A stretch of DNA of 64,000 nt, taken from contig CM049322.1 of the NCBI GenBank assembly GCA_026874595.1, positions 42,768,340-42,832,339 of the forward strand. Reading direction: 5' to 3'. Positions 1 through 7,589 of the stretch are shown in pieces. This stretch comes from Sipunculus nudus. Its lineage: Eukaryota; Annelida; Sipuncula; Golfingiida; Sipunculidae. The notes below the pieces were generated by a model, which did not search any database, was not told where the DNA came from, and saw only the letters and a list, made by a program, of their open reading frames with translations. How positions within the stretch are numbered: the stretch's first letter is position 1; each line of letters begins with the position of its first letter. The position numbers and the translations under genes were made by a program.

Positions 1-915
1 CAAAATGACATCTTCTACCCTTACAGAAAACCGAACAATGACCCTCTCTATATCCACGCACAATCCAATCACCCCCCAGCTATCATTAGGCAGATACCTA
101 TGATGATCAGTAAACGTGTTTCTGACAACTCCTGCAATAAAGAGCTATTTATGAAAGCCAAACCCATGTATGATGAAGCTTTAGCGAAAAGCGGGTTCTC
201 AGAAAGCTTAAAATATGTTGAACCAACAGTGAAAAGCAAGAGAAACAGGAAAAGGAAAATAATATGGTTTAATCCACCCTACAGCCGTCATGTAAAAACC
301 AACATTGGCAGAAAATTCATGAAACTAGTTGAAAAACACTTCCCTCAACATCACAGGTACCACAGGTTATTCAACAGGAACAATTTGAAAATTAGCTACA
401 GCTGTCTACCCAACATGTCTAACCTGATCAGCAAACATAATATGAAGGTTCTAAATTCTGACAATGCTGTGAATGCACCCCAAAAACAATGTAACTGCCG
501 TAAAAAAGACGAATGTCCTATGAATGGTCAATGTCAGCTGAAATGCATTGTCTATAAAGCAACAGTTAGAACAGACAATGACGTGAAACACTACATAGGG
601 TGTACTGAAGGTGATTTCAAGACAAGATATAATAACCACAAGCAATCCTTTCGGAACAGATCCCACGCTAAAAACACTGAACTGTCTAAACACATTTGGT
701 CACTAAAAGACAACAATATCAATTACAAGCTCTCCTGGGAAATATCTGCCAAGGCAGCACCTTACTTCTGTGGGACTAGGAAGTGTGATCTCTGCTTGTC
801 TGAAAAGCTACTTATAGCTACGGCCCCCCCTGGATCATTGTTGAACTCAAGAGCTGAAATTCTCTCCAAGTGCCGCCATCAAAACAAATTCACCCTGAAA
901 TATTTTAAAACCTAG
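1..915 (+). CDS. Penelope-like RT/GIY-YIG endonuclease, unit 0 (5' end outside window)
   Basis: The window opens exactly on a codon boundary at residue 397 of the 700-residue protein. What remains is the end of the RT thumb region, the basic linker and the complete endonuclease (residues 397-700). The readable part is identical to unit 1. The catalytic RT motifs A-C lie to the left of the window. The stop codon is the TAG at 913-915. Confidence 0.93.
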   Translation, partial: QNDIFYPYRKPNNDPLYIHAQSNHPPAIIRQIPMMISKRVSDNSCNKELFMKAKPMYDEALAKSGFSESLKYVEPTVKSKRNRKRKIIWFNPPYSRHVKTNIGRKFMKLVEKHFPQHHRYHRLFNRNNLKISYSCLPNMSNLISKHNMKVLNSDNAVNAPQKQCNCRKKDECPMNGQCQLKCIVYKATVRTDNDVKHYIGCTEGDFKTRYNNHKQSFRNRSHAKNTELSKHIWSLKDNNINYKLSWEISAKAAPYFCGTRKCDLCLSEKLLIATAPPGSLLNSRAEILSKCRHQNKFTLKYFKT

Positions 916-1121
916 CATTCGTACTCATATTCAGCGTGCCCCCTTAACCCCCCCCCCCCCCCCACACGAGGATCCGCTGGGCGGACTGATTTGTTCAGGT
1001 GGTTGTTCTCTCACTGCTGGCTCGTGGAGTCCATTGGATGACAGGAAAGTTCTACTTTATCCTGGTCTAATGGGCTTTACGACCTTCAGCTAGGAGACTT
1101 GCACCACTTGGTATGGGTATA

Positions 1122-1200
1122 GTATATTTGCCTTTTATATTGTATATTTGCCTTGTATATTGTGTATTTTCACAGTATATGTGTATTTTTATCATATCAT
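1122..1200 (+). repeat. AT-rich ~20-bp short tandem repeats in spacer
   Basis: Two nearly identical 20-bp copies (1122-1141 and 1142-1161, differing by one base) are followed by two degenerate copies (1162-1180 and 1181-1200). All are built on a GTATATTTG-like core. The block recurs in every spacer without any change in copy number, so it is stable, unlike the nearby C-tracts. It could contribute a promoter-like AT-rich region, but nothing in the sequence proves that. Confidence 0.75.
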
Positions 1201-1369
1201 ATGTATACTACTGATATGTTCACCGCTTCCAAGGCCCTATTAGAAATCATTTCAATATGCTGATTGAGCATCCTGGTTATATCTTTGTATTATATTTACT
1301 ATTTACTACATTATATAACCTCTTTGCCCTGCCCTGTTATGTTCCAGTATCGCACGTGTACCCCGACCA

Positions 1370-1399
1370 ATCCTATTGTGCACCCGAGAACAATAGGAT
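1370..1399 (+). other. Perfect 10-bp hairpin upstream of C-tract 2
   Basis: ATCCTATTGT at 1370-1379 pairs perfectly with ACAATAGGAT at 1390-1399 around a 10-nt loop. It sits 20 nt upstream of C-tract 2 in this unit and at the same distance in every spacer. Its role is unknown. A structured RNA element is possible, such as a processing, RT-recognition or pausing signal. Confidence 0.7.
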
Positions 1400-1517
1400 C
1401 AGTGTCAGTCTTTCACATGCCCCCCCCCCCCCCCGACCCGAATCGCACAAAGCATAATCTCGTAATCTCGTAAAGTCTCGGCTTTTCAAACCACGACGTT
1501 AGCTTCATTCTAACCAC

Positions 1518-1565
1518 ATTCACCTGATGATCGGGTCGCATCCCGTGAAACAGTCTGTTGTGAAT
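1518..1565 (+). ncRNA. Hammerhead ribozyme, type I, PLE-like (unit 1, reference)
   Basis: All three core segments of a hammerhead are present in order. The CTGATGA box is at 1524-1530. Helix II is CGGG/CCCG (1532-1535 with 1542-1545) around a 6-nt loop, with an unpaired U opposite U at its base. The GAAA box is at 1547-1550. Helix III is only 3 bp (ACA 1550-1552 with TGT 1556-1558) with a GTC loop. U1559 fills the cleavage-site position. Helix I is ATTCAC (1518-1523) with GTGAAT (1560-1565). Predicted self-cleavage is between 1559 and 1560. Hammerheads with a very short helix III are known from PLE pseudo-LTRs and are thought to work best as dimers. Activity here is inferred from the fold. 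Confidence 0.87.
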
Positions 1566-1596
1566 TAACAGTGTTGTTTTTCTTCAGAGTTATACC

Positions 1597-1625
1597 GCTC
1601 TGGCCTAGCTTGTAGGCCATAGAGC
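1597..1625 (+). other. Long 5'UTR hairpin between ribozyme and ORF
   Basis: GCTCT-GGCCTA (1597-1607) pairs with TAGGCC-(AT)-AGAGC (1613-1625). This gives 11 bp with a 5-nt loop and a 2-nt bulge. It starts 37 nt after the predicted ribozyme cleavage site, so it would lie near the 5' end of a cleaved unit RNA. It recurs unchanged at ATG-142 to ATG-114 in every unit. Its function is unknown. Confidence 0.65.
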
Positions 1626-1674
1626 ACTTTACATCGGAGGGTAACACTACCTTCTACTCCAGCTCCAGCGACAG

Positions 1675-1737
1675 GTACGTTGTCGAGCACTCTTGTTAAC
1701 CCACCCTGTCCAGAAATTCACCTTGTAACATCTACAG
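1675..1737 (+). other. Candidate 63-nt 5'UTR intron ending one base before the ATG
   Basis: A strong donor, CAG|GTACGT (GT at 1675), and an acceptor, CTACAG (AG ends at 1737), enclose 63 nt. TTAAC (1696-1700) and GTAAC inside could serve as branch points, but the polypyrimidine tract is weak. Small introns in the 5' leader are known for Penelope-type elements, where unspliced genomic copies keep them. The same interval (ATG-64 to ATG-2) is present in all units; units 10 and 14 carry one G-to-C change inside it. Splicing is inferred only. Confidence 0.45.
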
Positions 1738-1738
1738 A

Positions 1739-3841
1739 ATGAACAAAGCTAACTTCAACTACTCTTTGAAAAACATTCCCATCCCTAGTAATCTGTCCTA
1801 TACCAAATCCCTGAAAAGTAAAGTTGAAAGCCTACTTCGGAGAATGCGATGGAAGGCATTCCATTTCGAAAACCCTGGTCAAACTTCAGATAAACAAAAC
1901 TATGGATTCAAAACCACATATTCACCCCCTAATAGCGAACACCTCAGGGCATTTGAAAGTGATATCTACGAAATGGTCCGGAACATTGAATTTCAGCACT
2001 CACACAATGCATTCCAGAAACAAATGGCCAATGACATCAAAACAATCAGACAATCTGACAATCTCCTAGTACAGGCAGATAAGACAACCAACCTGTACAG
2101 TATGCCGAAAGAACAATACAATAAACTTCTTACAGAAAACATCACTAAGACATACAAAAAAGCAGACAGAAATATCTGTAAAAATATCAATACAGAAGCC
2201 AAAGAAATAGCCGGTTCCCTTAACCTAGCAGACCGCATCGAAGTCATGGCCGAGCGCAATGCTTACATTACTTTGAAAGACCACAAGGATAATTTTGAAC
2301 AAAACCCCAAGTGCAGATTGATTAATCCAGCAAAATCTGAAATAGGTATCATTAGCAAAAAGCACTTGGAAAAAATTAATAGCCAACTGAGACTGAAAAC
2401 CAAACTCAACCAGTGGCAAAATACCGGACAGGTAATATCTTGGTTCAAGAAATTGAAGCTGAAACAAAAATCTAAGTTCATAAAGTTTGATATTGTTGAC
2501 TTTTACCCCTCGATCACAGAAGATCTTCTCATGAAAGCCCTCAAATTTGCCAAAACCATGGTCTCCATTCCAGAGGATGTTATCAAAACCATCCTGCACA
2601 GCAGGAAAAGCTTACTGTTTAGCAACGGTAACACCTGGGTGAAAAAAGATCACACTAGTTTTGACGTCACCATGGGCAGTTTTGATGGCGCTGAAGTATG
2701 CGAAATTGTTGGTTTATACATCCTAGATATGTTGAAAAAGGAATTTGGTGTAAATGCTCTAGGCCTGTATCGTGATGACGGTTTAGGTTGTTTCCCCAAC
2801 ATGTCTGGACCCAAAGCAGACAGCACCCGTAAGAAAATGATCAAACTCTTTTCCAATGTTGGGTTAAAGATAACCATTGAAACTAACCTGACCTGCACAG
2901 ATTTCTTAGACGTAACATTTGACCTCCAAAATGACATCTTCTACCCTTACAGAAAACCGAACAATGACCCTCTCTATATCCACGCACAATCCAATCACCC
3001 CCCAGCTATCATTAGGCAGATACCTATGATGATCAGTAAACGTGTTTCTGACAACTCCTGCAATAAAGAGCTATTTATGAAAGCCAAACCCATGTATGAT
3101 GAAGCTTTAGCGAAAAGCGGGTTCTCAGAAAGCTTAAAATATGTTGAACCAACAGTGAAAAGCAAGAGAAACAGGAAAAGGAAAATAATATGGTTTAATC
3201 CACCCTACAGCCGTCATGTAAAAACCAACATTGGCAGAAAATTCATGAAACTAGTTGAAAAACACTTCCCTCAACATCACAGGTACCACAGGTTATTCAA
3301 CAGGAACAATTTGAAAATTAGCTACAGCTGTCTACCCAACATGTCTAACCTGATCAGCAAACATAATATGAAGGTTCTAAATTCTGACAATGCTGTGAAT
3401 GCACCCCAAAAACAATGTAACTGCCGTAAAAAAGACGAATGTCCTATGAATGGTCAATGTCAGCTGAAATGCATTGTCTATAAAGCAACAGTTAGAACAG
3501 ACAATGACGTGAAACACTACATAGGGTGTACTGAAGGTGATTTCAAGACAAGATATAATAACCACAAGCAATCCTTTCGGAACAGATCCCACGCTAAAAA
3601 CACTGAACTGTCTAAACACATTTGGTCACTAAAAGACAACAATATCAATTACAAGCTCTCCTGGGAAATATCTGCCAAGGCAGCACCTTACTTCTGTGGG
3701 ACTAGGAAGTGTGATCTCTGCTTGTCTGAAAAGCTACTTATAGCTACGGCCCCCCCTGGATCATTGTTGAACTCAAGAGCTGAAATTCTCTCCAAGTGCC
3801 GCCATCAAAACAAATTCACCCTGAAATATTTTAAAACCTAG
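1739..3841 (+). CDS. Penelope-like reverse transcriptase with C-terminal GIY-YIG endonuclease, unit 1 (reference, class A)
   Basis: This 700-residue protein should nick target DNA and copy element RNA at the nick. The N-terminal domain carries ADKT (113-116) where PLEs usually have a DKG motif. RT motifs follow: KxHK...CRLINP (180-197), motif A DIVDFYPSI (251-259, catalytic D251), motif B TMGSFDGAE (311-319) and motif C YRDDG (344-348, catalytic D346/D347). Next come FLDV (389-392) and a thumb region. A basic stretch, KSKRNRKRK (474-482), could be a nuclear localisation signal. A Cys cluster (C560, C562, C568, C574) precedes the GIY-YIG domain: IVY 579-581, YIG 594-596, R605, H609, E623. C578, C597, H609 and H627 fit the CCHH arrangement of PLE endonucleases. 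The ATG is the first after an in-frame TAA at 1697 and has A at -3. Endonuclease position rules out the Naiad/Chlamys layout; the exact PLE clade is unassigned. Confidence 0.95.
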   Translation: MNKANFNYSLKNIPIPSNLSYTKSLKSKVESLLRRMRWKAFHFENPGQTSDKQNYGFKTTYSPPNSEHLRAFESDIYEMVRNIEFQHSHNAFQKQMANDIKTIRQSDNLLVQADKTTNLYSMPKEQYNKLLTENITKTYKKADRNICKNINTEAKEIAGSLNLADRIEVMAERNAYITLKDHKDNFEQNPKCRLINPAKSEIGIISKKHLEKINSQLRLKTKLNQWQNTGQVISWFKKLKLKQKSKFIKFDIVDFYPSITEDLLMKALKFAKTMVSIPEDVIKTILHSRKSLLFSNGNTWVKKDHTSFDVTMGSFDGAEVCEIVGLYILDMLKKEFGVNALGLYRDDGLGCFPNMSGPKADSTRKKMIKLFSNVGLKITIETNLTCTDFLDVTFDLQNDIFYPYRKPNNDPLYIHAQSNHPPAIIRQIPMMISKRVSDNSCNKELFMKAKPMYDEALAKSGFSESLKYVEPTVKSKRNRKRKIIWFNPPYSRHVKTNIGRKFMKLVEKHFPQHHRYHRLFNRNNLKISYSCLPNMSNLISKHNMKVLNSDNAVNAPQKQCNCRKKDECPMNGQCQLKCIVYKATVRTDNDVKHYIGCTEGDFKTRYNNHKQSFRNRSHAKNTELSKHIWSLKDNNINYKLSWEISAKAAPYFCGTRKCDLCLSEKLLIATAPPGSLLNSRAEILSKCRHQNKFTLKYFKT

Positions 3842-4663
3842 CATTCGTACTCATATTCAGCGTGCCCCCTTAACCCCCCCCCCCCCCCACACGAGGATCC
3901 GCTGGGCGGACTGATTTGTTCAGGTGGTTGTTCTCTCACTGCTGGCTCGTGGAGTCCATTGGATGACAGGAAAGTTCTACTTTATCCTGGTCTAATGGGC
4001 TTTACGACCTTCAGCTAGGAGACTTGCACCACTTGGTATGGGTATAGTATATTTGCCTTTTATATTGTATATTTGCCTTGTATATTGTGTATTTTCACAG
4101 TATATGTGTATTTTTATCATATCATATGTATACTACTGATATGTTCACCGCTTCCAAGGCCCTATTAGAAATCATTTCAATATGCTGATTGAGCATCCTG
4201 GTTATATCTTTGTATTATATTTACTATTTACTACATTATATAACCTCTTTGCCCTGCCCTGTTATGTTCCAGTATCGCACGTGTACCCCGACCAATCCTA
4301 TTGTGCACCCGAGAACAATAGGATCAGTGTCAGTCTTTCACATGCCCCCCCCCCCCCCCGACCCGAATCGCACAAAGCATAATCTCGTAATCTCGTAAAG
4401 TCTCGGCTTTTCAAACCACGACGTTAGCTTCATTCTAACCACATTCACCTGATGATCGGGTCGCATCCCGTGAAACAGTCTGTTGTGAATTAACAGTGTT
4501 GTTTTTCTTCAGAGTTATACCGCTCTGGCCTAGCTTGTAGGCCATAGAGCACTTTACATCGGAGGGTAACACTACCTTCTACTCCAGCTCCAGCGACAGG
4601 TACGTTGTCGAGCACTCTTGTTAACCCACCCTGTCCAGAAATTCACCTTGTAACATCTACAGA
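3842..4663 (+). promoter_or_regulatory. Spacer / pseudo-LTR 2
   Basis: 822 bp. C-tract 1 is at 3874-3888 (15 C) and C-tract 2 at 4345-4359 (15 C). I see no substitution relative to spacer 1; the only difference is one C. Confidence 0.8.
4443..4490 (+). ncRNA. Hammerhead ribozyme, unit 2
   Basis: All 48 nt match the reference motif. Predicted cleavage is after 4484, giving a 2,925-nt RNA from the unit 1 site. Confidence 0.87.
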
Positions 4664-6766
4664 ATGAACAAAGCTAACTTCAACTACTCTTTGAAAAACA
4701 TTCCCATCCCTAGTAATCTGTCCTATACCAAATCCCTGAAAAGTAAAGTTGAAAGCCTACTTCGGAGAATGCGATGGAAGGCATTCCATTTCGAAAACCC
4801 TGGTCAAACTTCAGATAAACAAAACTATGGATTCAAAACCACATATTCACCCCCTAATAGCGAACACCTCAGGGCATTTGAAAGTGATATCTACGAAATG
4901 GTCCGGAACATTGAATTTCAGCACTCACACAATGCATTCCAGAAACAAATGGCCAATGACATCAAAACAATCAGACAATCTGACAATCTCCTAGTACAGG
5001 CAGATAAGACAACCAACCTGTACAGTATGCCGAAAGAACAATACAATAAACTTCTTACAGAAAACATCACTAAGACATACAAAAAAGCAGACAGAAATAT
5101 CTGTAAAAATATCAATACAGAAGCCAAAGAAATAGCCGGTTCCCTTAACCTAGCAGACCGCATCGAAGTCATGGCCGAGCGCAATGCTTACATTACTTTG
5201 AAAGACCACAAGGATAATTTTGAACAAAACCCCAAGTGCAGATTGATTAATCCAGCAAAATCTGAAATAGGTATCATTAGCAAAAAGCACTTGGAAAAAA
5301 TTAATAGCCAACTGAGACTGAAAACCAAACTCAACCAGTGGCAAAATACCGGACAGGTAATATCTTGGTTCAAGAAATTGAAGCTGAAACAAAAATCTAA
5401 GTTCATAAAGTTTGATATTGTTGACTTTTACCCCTCGATCACAGAAGATCTTCTCATGAAAGCCCTCAAATTTGCCAAAACCATGGTCTCCATTCCAGAG
5501 GATGTTATCAAAACCATCCTGCACAGCAGGAAAAGCTTACTGTTTAGCAACGGTAACACCTGGGTGAAAAAAGATCACACTAGTTTTGACGTCACCATGG
5601 GCAGTTTTGATGGCGCTGAAGTATGCGAAATTGTTGGTTTATACATCCTAGATATGTTGAAAAAGGAATTTGGTGTAAATGCTCTAGGCCTGTATCGTGA
5701 TGACGGTTTAGGTTGTTTCCCCAACATGTCTGGACCCAAAGCAGACAGCACCCGTAAGAAAATGATCAAACTCTTTTCCAATGTTGGGTTAAAGATAACC
5801 ATTGAAACTAACCTGACCTGCACAGATTTCTTAGACGTAACATTTGACCTCCAAAATGACATCTTCTACCCTTACAGAAAACCGAACAATGACCCTCTCT
5901 ATATCCACGCACAATCCAATCACCCCCCAGCTATCATTAGGCAGATACCTATGATGATCAGTAAACGTGTTTCTGACAACTCCTGCAATAAAGAGCTATT
6001 TATGAAAGCCAAACCCATGTATGATGAAGCTTTAGCGAAAAGCGGGTTCTCAGAAAGCTTAAAATATGTTGAACCAACAGTGAAAAGCAAGAGAAACAGG
6101 AAAAGGAAAATAATATGGTTTAATCCACCCTACAGCCGTCATGTAAAAACCAACATTGGCAGAAAATTCATGAAACTAGTTGAAAAACACTTCCCTCAAC
6201 ATCACAGGTACCACAGGTTATTCAACAGGAACAATTTGAAAATTAGCTACAGCTGTCTACCCAACATGTCTAACCTGATCAGCAAACATAATATGAAGGT
6301 TCTAAATTCTGACAATGCTGTGAATGCACCCCAAAAACAATGTAACTGCCGTAAAAAAGACGAATGTCCTATGAATGGTCAATGTCAGCTGAAATGCATT
6401 GTCTATAAAGCAACAGTTAGAACAGACAATGACGTGAAACACTACATAGGGTGTACTGAAGGTGATTTCAAGACAAGATATAATAACCACAAGCAATCCT
6501 TTCGGAACAGATCCCACGCTAAAAACACTGAACTGTCTAAACACATTTGGTCACTAAAAGACAACAATATCAATTACAAGCTCTCCTGGGAAATATCTGC
6601 CAAGGCAGCACCTTACTTCTGTGGGACTAGGAAGTGTGATCTCTGCTTGTCTGAAAAGCTACTTATAGCTACGGCCCCCCCTGGATCATTGTTGAACTCA
6701 AGAGCTGAAATTCTCTCCAAGTGCCGCCATCAAAACAAATTCACCCTGAAATATTTTAAAACCTAG
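4664..6766 (+). CDS. Penelope-like RT/GIY-YIG endonuclease, unit 2 (class A)
   Basis: Intact 700-codon ORF whose translation is identical to unit 1, with K26, N65 and Q126 (class A). All RT and endonuclease motif residues are present. It is the last class A copy before the long class B block begins at unit 3. Together with unit 1 and units 20-22 it probably represents the less diverged, founder-like sequence. Confidence 0.95.
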   Translation: MNKANFNYSLKNIPIPSNLSYTKSLKSKVESLLRRMRWKAFHFENPGQTSDKQNYGFKTTYSPPNSEHLRAFESDIYEMVRNIEFQHSHNAFQKQMANDIKTIRQSDNLLVQADKTTNLYSMPKEQYNKLLTENITKTYKKADRNICKNINTEAKEIAGSLNLADRIEVMAERNAYITLKDHKDNFEQNPKCRLINPAKSEIGIISKKHLEKINSQLRLKTKLNQWQNTGQVISWFKKLKLKQKSKFIKFDIVDFYPSITEDLLMKALKFAKTMVSIPEDVIKTILHSRKSLLFSNGNTWVKKDHTSFDVTMGSFDGAEVCEIVGLYILDMLKKEFGVNALGLYRDDGLGCFPNMSGPKADSTRKKMIKLFSNVGLKITIETNLTCTDFLDVTFDLQNDIFYPYRKPNNDPLYIHAQSNHPPAIIRQIPMMISKRVSDNSCNKELFMKAKPMYDEALAKSGFSESLKYVEPTVKSKRNRKRKIIWFNPPYSRHVKTNIGRKFMKLVEKHFPQHHRYHRLFNRNNLKISYSCLPNMSNLISKHNMKVLNSDNAVNAPQKQCNCRKKDECPMNGQCQLKCIVYKATVRTDNDVKHYIGCTEGDFKTRYNNHKQSFRNRSHAKNTELSKHIWSLKDNNINYKLSWEISAKAAPYFCGTRKCDLCLSEKLLIATAPPGSLLNSRAEILSKCRHQNKFTLKYFKT

Positions 6767-7589
6767 CATTCGTACTCATATTCAGCGTGCCCCCTTAACC
6801 CCCCCCCCCCCCCCCCACACGAGGATCCGCTGGGCGGACTGATTTGTTCAGGTGGTTGTTCTCTCACTGCTGGCTCGTGGAGTCCATTGGATGACAGGAA
6901 AGTTCTACTTTATCCTGGTCTAATGGGCTTTACGACCTTCAGCTAGGAGACTTGCACCACTTGGTATGGGTATAGTATATTTGCCTTTTATATTGTATAT
7001 TTGCCTTGTATATTGTGTATTTTCACAGTATATGTGTATTTTTATCATATCATATGTATACCACTGATATGTTCACCGCTTCCAAGGCCCTATTAGAAAT
7101 CATTTCAATATGCTGATTGAGCATCCTGGTTATATCTTTGTATTATATTTACTATTTACTACATTATATAACCTCTTTGCCCTGCCCTGTTATGTTCCAG
7201 TATCGCACGTGTACCCCGACCAATCCTATTGTGCACCCGAGAACAATAGGATCAGTGTCAGTCTTTCACATGCCCCCCCCCCCCCGACCCGAATCGCACA
7301 AAGCATAATCTCGTAATCTCGTAAAGTCTCGGCTTTTCAAACCACGACGTTAGCTTCATTCTAACCACATTCACCTGATGATCGGGTCGCATCCCGTGAA
7401 ACAGTCTGTTGTGAATTAACAGTGTTGTTTTTCTTCAGAGTTATACCGCTCTGGCCTAGCTTGTAGGCCATAGAGCACTTTACATCGGAGGGTAACACTA
7501 CCTTCTACTCCAGCTCCAGCGACAGGTACGTTGTCGAGCACTCTTGTTAACCCACCCTGTCCAGAAATTCACCTTGTAACATCTACAGA
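6767..7589 (+). promoter_or_regulatory. Spacer / pseudo-LTR 3
   Basis: 823 bp. C-tract 1 is at 6799-6816 (18 C) and C-tract 2 at 7273-7285 (13 C). It carries a T-to-C change at 7062, found otherwise only in spacer 5. Confidence 0.8.
7369..7416 (+). ncRNA. Hammerhead ribozyme, unit 3
   Basis: Unchanged 48-nt motif; predicted cleavage after 7410. Confidence 0.87.

Larger units (their letters stand above)
916..1738 (+). promoter_or_regulatory. Spacer / pseudo-LTR 1 (reference copy)
   Basis: This 823-bp non-coding stretch lies between the stop of unit 0 and the ATG of unit 1. In order it holds C-tract 1 (948-963, 16 C), AT-rich short repeats (1122-1200), a 10-bp hairpin (1370-1399), C-tract 2 (1420-1434, 15 C), a hammerhead ribozyme (1518-1565), a second hairpin (1597-1625) and a candidate small intron (1675-1737). 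In PLEs the pseudo-LTR is expected to hold the promoter and 5'UTR, so it probably does so here. I see no clear TATA box or AATAAA signal. Every spacer in the window has this layout, with length equal to 792 plus the two C-tracts. Confidence 0.8.

Noticed and set aside
941-966. Telomere-like CCCTTAACCC next to C-tract 1
   Set aside because: It occurs once per unit and is not a repeated TTAGGG/CCCTAA-type motif. Although some PLEs attach to telomeres, nothing here supports a telomeric array.
1257-1473. Small plus-strand ORFs of 62-73 codons in each spacer
   Set aside because: They run through C-tract 2, so their C-termini switch between three frames from unit to unit. No protein could be conserved.
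2225-2599. Minus-strand ORFs recurring in every unit (124, 95, 88, 80 and 72 codons)
   Set aside because: They lie entirely inside the RT-endonuclease ORF, have no recognisable domain, and recur only because the unit is repeated. The 88-codon one is interrupted in most class B units (it persists in units 9 and 13), which shows no constraint.
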